Part shown: positions 59,083-64,000 of the stretch, one piece after another
How positions within the stretch are numbered: position 1 is the stretch's first letter
How the letters are laid out: each line of letters starts with the position of its first letter
NCBI RefSeq assembly: GCF_047601505.1
Contig: NZ_JASGJD010000001.1
Span: 3,410,001-3,474,000, forward strand
Source of the DNA: Cloacibacterium sp047601505
GTDB taxonomy: Bacteria; Bacteroidota; Bacteroidia; Flavobacteriales; Weeksellaceae
Reading direction: 5' to 3'
Length of the DNA: 64,000 nucleotides
Made by a program: the position numbers and the translations under genes
The notes under the pieces: generated by a model
What the model was told of the DNA's origin: nothing
Database searches by the model: none
What the model saw: only the letters and a program-made list of their open reading frames with translations

Positions 59083-59090
59083 TATCTTTG
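59083..59090 (+). promoter_or_regulatory. -7 box of the divergent regulator gene
   Basis: TATCTTTG on the plus strand, 20 bp after the centre of the palindrome at 59061. The transcript would have a leader of about 180 bases, AT-rich and without a clear structure. Confidence 0.55.
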
Positions 59091-59278
59091 TATTGAAAGG
59101 AGATAGCGAGCAATTTAGAATCATTACAAATTATTTTCAACGTTAATTTTCGTATAATTTTTAAAGTTTTTTATCGATTTTAGCTCAAATTAAAAAGCAC
59201 AAAATCAACACTTGAAATTCAATTTTTAATAAAATTTATTTTTTTTCAATTAAAACCACATCACCAAAAACCAAAAAT

Positions 59279-60754
59279 ATGAACAACGAAAGCGACTTTA
59301 TAAAAACTGTTTTCGGATTGAAACTGAGACAACAAAGACAAAAAAAAGAATGGTCTTTGCAAGATTTAGCAGACAAAACCAAACTTTCTAAATCTTACCT
59401 CAACGAAATTGAAAATGGCAAAAAATATCCTAAACACGACAAAATTTTACAATTAGCAGAAGTTCTTAATTGCAAGTTTGATGATTTAGTTTCTACAAAA
59501 TTAGATAAGAATCTCGCTCCTTTTGGCGAACTTTTACAGAGTGATTTTTTCAAAGAAATCCCTTTAGATTTGTTTGGAATCAACAAAAATACACTCATCA
59601 ATATCATTAGCGAAGCTCCAAAACAAATTACCGCTTTCATCAATACATTAATCGAAATATCTCAAAATTATAACTTAGGAAAAGAGCGATTTTACTTTGC
59701 TGTTTTAAGAAGTTTCCAAGAGTTACACGACAATTATTTCCCTGAAATTGAAGAAATTGCTCAAAATTTCGCCTCAGAAAACAATCTAAAACTCGGGAAA
59801 AACATTAATATTCAACATTTAGAAGAAATTCTCGCCAAAACATTCGGTTATGAAATAAAATCCGAAAATTTTGAAAATCACGGAACGCTCAACAATCTTC
59901 GTTCGCTTTACATTCCCGAGAAAAAACTGCTTCTCTTGAATCAACTTTTAGACGAAAATCAAAAAACCTTCATCTTCGCAAAAGAAATAGGCTTCAATGT
60001 TTTAAAACTAATACCAAGACCCAACACTTATTCTTGGTTAGATTTCACAAGTTTTGACGAATTGCTCAATAATTATTACGCATCTTATTTCGCTGGCTGC
60101 ATCTTAATTCCAAAAGAAGAATTAGTAGAAAAATTAGAAGATTTTTTTGATGAAAACGAATGGAATTCTCAGAAATTAGCAGATTTAATTTCGCATTTTA
60201 CCAATTCTCCAGAAACATTTTATTACAGATTAACCAACATTCTCTCATCAGAATTTGGAATTAAAGATTTGTTCTATCTTTGTTTTGTAAAGAAAAAAGA
60301 CACTGATAAAATACAGATTTTAAAAGAGCTACACCTTAATCAACAGCAAGCTCCACACGCCAATTCTATGAACGAACATTATTGCAGAAAATGGATTGCC
60401 ATTAAAAATCTGAAAGAATTAAAGGAAAACGAAACGCTTACTTCTGCTCAAATTTCACATTACAAAGATTCTGGTTTAAGTTATTTGGTACTTTCCACTT
60501 CACACAAAAATCCTTTTTCAGACGGCACCAATAGAAGCTATTGCATTGGAATTTTACTAAATTCTAATTCTTTGAAAAAAATAAAATTCGCTAAAAATTC
60601 TTCCGTAAAATCAGAATACGTAGGCGTAACTTGCGAAACCTGCAACATCTACGATTGCGACGCAAGAAAAACTCCGCCAACCCGATTAGAAAAAGAAAAT
60701 TTTAACGAAAGTATGAAAAAATCTATCGCTAAAATTAGAAAAGAAATGTTATAA
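59279..60754 (+). CDS. ScfR/RamB-type XRE-family transcription regulator
   Basis: A 491-residue regulator. The N-terminal HTH (about 10-65) reads LRQQRQKKEWSLQDLADKTK and LSKSYLNEIENGKKYPKHDK. A middle region resembles the DUF955 (ImmA/IrrE) part but FIFAKEIGF lacks the HExxH zinc motif. The C-terminus has Cys-rich VTCETCNIYDCDARKTPP, the mark of the short-chain fatty acyl regulator family. In Corynebacterium RamB of this family controls aceA and aceB. Here the gene is divergent from aceB and two GCGAA..TCGC palindromes lie between, so control of the glyoxylate shunt and of itself is likely (inference). Confidence 0.85.
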   Translation: MNNESDFIKTVFGLKLRQQRQKKEWSLQDLADKTKLSKSYLNEIENGKKYPKHDKILQLAEVLNCKFDDLVSTKLDKNLAPFGELLQSDFFKEIPLDLFGINKNTLINIISEAPKQITAFINTLIEISQNYNLGKERFYFAVLRSFQELHDNYFPEIEEIAQNFASENNLKLGKNINIQHLEEILAKTFGYEIKSENFENHGTLNNLRSLYIPEKKLLLLNQLLDENQKTFIFAKEIGFNVLKLIPRPNTYSWLDFTSFDELLNNYYASYFAGCILIPKEELVEKLEDFFDENEWNSQKLADLISHFTNSPETFYYRLTNILSSEFGIKDLFYLCFVKKKDTDKIQILKELHLNQQQAPHANSMNEHYCRKWIAIKNLKELKENETLTSAQISHYKDSGLSYLVLSTSHKNPFSDGTNRSYCIGILLNSNSLKKIKFAKNSSVKSEYVGVTCETCNIYDCDARKTPPTRLEKENFNESMKKSIAKIRKEML

Positions 60755-60757
60755 TTT

Positions 60758-60785
60758 GCGATTTCCGATTTGTGATTTTCGATTT
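60758..60785. repeat. heptanucleotide array NNGATTT, 4 units
   Basis: GCGATTT, CCGATTT, GTGATTT and TCGATTT are contiguous and begin three bases after the regulator stop codon. The fixed part is GATTT and the first two bases vary. Confidence 0.7.
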
Positions 60786-60847
60786 AATTTAAAGATTACA
60801 ATTAATTCATTTTAACATTTTTTGCGGATAACTTTAGACAATTTTTA

Positions 60848-60878
60848 TTGAAATTTAAATTTCTTGGAATTATATTTG
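60848..60878 (+). promoter_or_regulatory. predicted promoter of the radical SAM gene
   Basis: -33 TTG at 60848-60850, a 20-base spacer and -7 TATATTTG at 60871-60878; the ATG at 60889 is ten bases further on. Confidence 0.7.
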
Positions 60879-60888
60879 ACAAGACATT

Positions 60889-62148
60889 ATGATGAATTTT
60901 GATAGAATAAAAGAAAAACTAGAAATCCTTGCCGATGCCGCAAAATACGACATTTCTTGCTCTTCGAGTGGCGGAAACCGCAAAAATAAAGGCGGACTTG
61001 GTAACAGTCATGTTTCTGGAATTTGCCATTCTTTCACAGAAGATGGCAGATGTATTTCTTTGCTCAAAATTCTATTAACCAATCATTGCATTTACGATTG
61101 CGCTTATTGCGTTTCCAGAAAATCTAACGACATAAAACGTGCAGCTTTTACGGTAGATGAAGTGGTAGATTTAACCATTAATTTTTACCGAAGAAATTAC
61201 ATTGAAGGTTTATTTTTGAGTTCAGGAATTTTCAAAGATGCCGATTTTACAATGGAACGTTTGGTAAGAATTGCTAAAAAATTACGACAAGAACACAATT
61301 TCCATGGATATATTCACTTGAAAACCATTCCTGGTGCAAGTGATGAGCTAACGAAAGAAGCCGGACTTTACGCTGATAGACTTTCTGTAAATTTAGAAAT
61401 TCCTACAGAATCTGGCTTAAAATTACTCGCTCCCGAAAAATCTCACGAACAGATGACAAAACCAATGAATTACATTAAAAACGAGTTGGTTTTATATAAA
61501 GAAGAAAAGAAAATTTTCAGGAAAGTACCAAGATTTGCTCCAGCTGGACAATCTACACAAATGATTGTAGGTGCTACCAACGAAACTGATTTGAAAATCA
61601 TAAAAGTTGCCGACCACTTTTACCAAAATTACAACATGAAACGCGTGTATTATTCTGGTTACGTTCCTGTAATTGAAGATTCAAGATTGCCTTCGGTTTT
61701 TTCGCAAGTTCCTATGCAACGAGAAAATCGCTTGTATCAAGCCGATTGGTTGATGCGTTTTTATGGTTTTGATGCTAATGAAATCCTAGACCAACAAAAT
61801 CCGTTTTTGGATTTGGAAGTTGACCCAAAATTAGCTTGGGCATTAAGAAATAGAGAAAAATTTCCTGTAAACATTAATACTGCACCAAAGGAAATGTTAT
61901 TGAGAATTCCCGGAATTGGTGTAACTTCGGTTTTGAAAATTTTACAAGCGAGAAAATTTCAAAAATTGAATTTGACACATCTCAAAAAAATGGGAGTTGC
62001 TACCAACCGAGCCAAATATTTCATTGAATTTGAAAGCGAAAATATTTTCAATAGATTAATTGATGAACAAAATTTCCGCCAAATTGTGTTGAACGGAATG
62101 AAATCGAAATGGCAAAATCCGTTTTCAGAGCAGTTGAGTTTGTTTTAA
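60889..62148 (+). CDS. putative DNA modification/repair radical SAM protein (TIGR03916 type)
   Basis: A 419-residue radical SAM protein. The cluster motif is C67-x3-C71-x2-C74 in HCIYDCAYC, preceded by a conserved Gly-rich stretch (SSSGGNRKNKGGLGNS) and ICHSFTEDGRC. A C-terminal helix-hairpin-helix (LRIPGIGVTSVLKILQARKF) suits nucleic-acid binding. The family is always found next to, or fused to, a DUF4130 partner; that partner is at 63033 but here an unrelated exported-protein gene lies between. The reaction is not known. A second in-frame ATG at 60892 gives a product one residue shorter. Confidence 0.9.
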   Translation: MMNFDRIKEKLEILADAAKYDISCSSSGGNRKNKGGLGNSHVSGICHSFTEDGRCISLLKILLTNHCIYDCAYCVSRKSNDIKRAAFTVDEVVDLTINFYRRNYIEGLFLSSGIFKDADFTMERLVRIAKKLRQEHNFHGYIHLKTIPGASDELTKEAGLYADRLSVNLEIPTESGLKLLAPEKSHEQMTKPMNYIKNELVLYKEEKKIFRKVPRFAPAGQSTQMIVGATNETDLKIIKVADHFYQNYNMKRVYYSGYVPVIEDSRLPSVFSQVPMQRENRLYQADWLMRFYGFDANEILDQQNPFLDLEVDPKLAWALRNREKFPVNINTAPKEMLLRIPGIGVTSVLKILQARKFQKLNLTHLKKMGVATNRAKYFIEFESENIFNRLIDEQNFRQIVLNGMKSKWQNPFSEQLSLF

Positions 62149-62154
62149 TCGCTG

Positions 62155-62193
62155 TCGTCATTGCGAGCGAAGTACAACGAAGCGAAGCAATCT
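62155..62193 (+). repeat. REP-like element, copy 1 of an inverted pair
   Basis: TCGTCATTGCGAG (62155-62167), a 16-base variable middle, and GAAGCAATCT (62184-62193). The reverse complement of the same two blocks, with a shorter middle, lies at 63013-63039, so the pair flanks the gene at 62237. Confidence 0.85.
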
Positions 62194-62236
62194 CAATTAT
62201 AAACAAGATTTTGTAATTTTAAACTTTAATTTTTAA

Positions 62237-63007
62237 ATGAAAAAACTATTAACAATATTATCATTTACAATATTTATTTTATGTTTTTCACAGGAAAAAT
62301 ATGTGAATGATGCAACTGCATATTACAATTCAAAATCAAAAAAACCTTTTGGTTATATTAACAATCCTAGTATTAATGAAATCTATATAAATTCTGATAA
62401 TACTTTTGAAATGTGGATGAGACCGCATAACAGTTGTTTTACTTGGCAAGAATTCAAAGGAACCTGGAAAAAAACTAGCGACAGCATTACTTTTTCAAAT
62501 CATTACGAAGTAAAAGAAGCAGATTCTTATGAAATATTAAAGAAGAATAATTCAGATAAATTCACTATTTTATTTAAAAATGACAGTAAGAAAATCATTG
62601 CAAACCAATCTATTTACATAACTTATGAATACGATTTTGATTCTAAAATAAATCCTGATAATTCATATGAATTTACAACTAACAAAAATGGAATTATAGA
62701 AATTCCTATTAACAAAATTCCAAATTTTGACAAGGTTGCTTCTCTAAAATATAAATTTCAATATAAGCAAAGGAAAATTGATAGCTACATTACAGAAAGT
62801 GACTTTGTAAACAAAAAGGCTAAAGAAATCCCTAAAGATATTGTAGTTGTACTTATCGAAAATCCTAAAAAAGAAACAGTTGTAAGAACTGTAAAAACAA
62901 TTCTAAAAGACAATAAACTTTATATTTTATCTTCAAATAAAACTAAAACTAACATTAAAGATTTTCATAACGAATGGAAATTTGAAAAACTTTACACTAA
63001 AGAGTAA
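62237..63007 (+). CDS. exported protein inserted between two repair-gene partners
   Basis: A 256-residue protein with a signal peptide (MKKLLTILSFTIFILCFSQ). The first half contains SINEIYINSDNTFEMWMRPH, HNSCFTWQEFKGTWKKTSDS and ITFSNHYEV, a beta-rich pattern like small lipocalin-type or TF-like proteins that test how a value differs from a reference; the second half is lysine-rich and beta-rich. No family is recognised. It is more AT-rich than its neighbours and flanked by inverted REP copies, which suggests insertion by recombination between repeats or mobilisation. No role in DNA repair is suggested by its exported nature. Confidence 0.6.
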   Translation: MKKLLTILSFTIFILCFSQEKYVNDATAYYNSKSKKPFGYINNPSINEIYINSDNTFEMWMRPHNSCFTWQEFKGTWKKTSDSITFSNHYEVKEADSYEILKKNNSDKFTILFKNDSKKIIANQSIYITYEYDFDSKINPDNSYEFTTNKNGIIEIPINKIPNFDKVASLKYKFQYKQRKIDSYITESDFVNKKAKEIPKDIVVVLIENPKKETVVRTVKTILKDNKLYILSSNKTKTNIKDFHNEWKFEKLYTKE

Positions 63008-63012
63008 AGTTT

Positions 63013-63039
63013 AGATTGCTTCGTTCCTCGCAATGACGA
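63013..63039 (-). repeat. REP-like element, copy 2 of an inverted pair
   Basis: AGATTGCTTC (63013-63022), four bases, CTCGCAATGACGA (63027-63039): the reverse complement of the copy at 62155. The start codon of the next gene (63033) lies inside it. Confidence 0.85.
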
Positions 63040-63797
63040 TACTATTATACGATTCCACTTTTGAAGGTTTAATGACGGCTGTATTTGAAGTTTTCGAGTA
63101 CAAATATGATAATGTGGAAATTATTGCCAAAGAAAATTACACACAAGAAAATTTCTTCGCAGAAACGCACGAAGTAATTACCAATATTGAAAAATCTGAT
63201 AGAGTTCTCAAAAAATTAGAAGAAAATCTCGGCAAAGAAGGAATTTCTCAATTGATGTTGGTTTATTTTTCGGAAAGGAAAGATTTGGAACGTTTGATTT
63301 TGAGCGCTGTTCAGTATTCTATTAATCATCCGAAACAGAATATTTTAAAAGATTTCGGGAATGATGATATTTTAGAAATTTCTAAAATTTGCAGAAGTGT
63401 AGGACGAGAACGACACAGAATGCTCGCTTTTATTCGGTTTGAGTTATTGCAAGACGAAATGTATTTTGCCAAAATAGAACCAGATTTTAATGTTTTGCCT
63501 TTAATTCAGAAACATTTTAAAGATAGATATGTCGACCAAAAATGGATGATTTTTGATTTAAAAAGAAACTTCGGAATTATTTACGACTTGAAAAATGTTG
63601 AATTTTTCTTTCCCAACGAATCTCAATTGCAAAATTTTAAAAATTCTGAGCAATTTCATCACGATGAAGAAAAAAACTACCAAAAACTGTGGCAACGTTA
63701 TTTTGTAAAAACAGGAATTACGGCTCGTAAAAACATGAAATTACACACCCAATTGGTTCCGAAACGCTATTGGAAATATTTAACCGAAAAGTTTTAA
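63033..63797 (+). CDS. DUF4130 / TIGR03915-type putative DNA repair protein
   Basis: A 254-residue protein, partner of the radical SAM gene. The start MTILLYDSTFEGLMTAVFEV is the TIGR03915 N-terminus, RSVGRERHRMLAFIRFELLQ the middle signature and WQRYFVKTGITARKNMKLHT the DUF4130 end, with KRYWKYLTEKF at the C-terminus. In other bacteria it may be fused to a uracil-DNA glycosylase; here it stands alone. The ATG sits within a REP-like repeat, so its ribosome-binding region is repeat-derived. It ends seven bases before the convergent upp gene, with no terminator in between. Confidence 0.85.
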   Translation: MTILLYDSTFEGLMTAVFEVFEYKYDNVEIIAKENYTQENFFAETHEVITNIEKSDRVLKKLEENLGKEGISQLMLVYFSERKDLERLILSAVQYSINHPKQNILKDFGNDDILEISKICRSVGRERHRMLAFIRFELLQDEMYFAKIEPDFNVLPLIQKHFKDRYVDQKWMIFDLKRNFGIIYDLKNVEFFFPNESQLQNFKNSEQFHHDEEKNYQKLWQRYFVKTGITARKNMKLHTQLVPKRYWKYLTEKF

Positions 63798-63804
63798 ACT
63801 GAAA

Positions 63805-64000
63805 TTAGTTTTGAAGTTTTTGTCCGTAACTCAAATCACCAGCATCTCCTAAACCTGGAGAAATGTAGCCTTTTGGCGTAAGGTCTGGGTCTATAGCGCC
63901 TACCCAAATTTTAGCCTTCGGAAAAGCATTTTGAATAGTATCAACACCATGTTGACTGGCAATTACTGCAACAATATGCAACTGAGATGGCGTACCGTGA
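63805..64000 (-). CDS. upp: uracil phosphoribosyltransferase, C-terminal part (cut by window edge)
   Basis: The last 64 codons plus stop. GTPSQLHIVAVIASQHGVDT and AKIWVGAIDPDLTPKGYISP lead to GLGDAGDLSYG, the conserved uracil-binding end of Upp, which salvages uracil with PRPP to UMP. The start lies beyond the window. The gene converges on the DUF4130 gene with a seven-base gap. Confidence 0.9.
   Translation of the reverse strand, partial: HGTPSQLHIVAVIASQHGVDTIQNAFPKAKIWVGAIDPDLTPKGYISPGLGDAGDLSYGQKLQN

Overview
The window reads as a low-GC chromosome segment of a Bacteroidota, class Flavobacteriia, most likely family Weeksellaceae (Chryseobacterium/Cloacibacterium-like). The grounds are the Bacteroidota promoter box TAnnTTTG upstream of many genes, two proteins ending in type A sorting domains of the type IX secretion system, SprB repeats, a PafA-type phosphatase, and families typical of this class (DUF4136, DUF5522, DUF3467, DUF4919). 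Genus is inference.

Layout. 1-3,530: end of a DinB-like gene, three small membrane-protein genes, tsaC and cca. 3,650-7,843: a minus-strand group with hemL, a LysM glucosaminidase, a PLP enzyme, a DUF4136 lipoprotein and a DUF5522 protein. 7,914-13,263: a small HEKIH-motif membrane protein, pafA, mdh, a serine acetyltransferase and a nucleoid-associated protein. 13,361-17,281: a 1,306-residue SprB-repeat surface protein with a T9SS signal. 17,282-18,827 holds no intact gene but contains a decayed IS1182-like transposase. 18,881-34,228 (minus): the gene-expression super-cluster tuf, trnW, secE, nusG, rplKAJL, rpoBC, DUF3467, interrupted between nusG and rplK by umuC and a lipoprotein gene. 34,471-42,098: a five-gene metal-efflux module (response regulator, kinase, outer membrane protein, adaptor, RND pump) lying between the tRNA cluster Thr-Tyr-Gly-Thr and tuf. 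42,288-44,257: tRNAs, hpf, xerC, rpsU. 44,459-47,337: a TonB-dependent receptor and a small exported protein. 47,448-50,219: pfkA, gap and a DUF4919 gene. 50,272-55,699: a secreted GH13 enzyme, a LuxE-like protein, an LpxH-like hydrolase and queD. 55,845-60,754: glyoxylate shunt (aceB, aceA) with a divergent ScfR/RamB-type regulator. 60,889-63,797: a radical SAM protein and its DUF4130 partner, split by an inserted exported-protein gene. 63,805-64,000: the end of upp.

How the parts work together. The order tRNA-Thr(TGT)-Tyr-Gly-Thr(GGT)-tuf-(Trp)-secE-nusG-rplKAJL-rpoBC is an ancient bacterial order (E. coli thrU-tyrU-glyT-thrT-tufB-secE-nusG), so the metal module and the umuC pair stand out as later arrivals. 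The glyoxylate locus has two related GCGAA..TCGC palindromes, each over the -33 region of one of two divergent promoters, which suggests direct control by the adjacent regulator. Recurrent small-scale themes are arrays of 7-bp units between genes, REP-like palindromes, promoters nested in the terminator hairpin of the preceding gene, and -7 boxes so close to start codons that leaderless transcripts are likely.

All calls come from reading the sequence and remembered family features; no database search was run.
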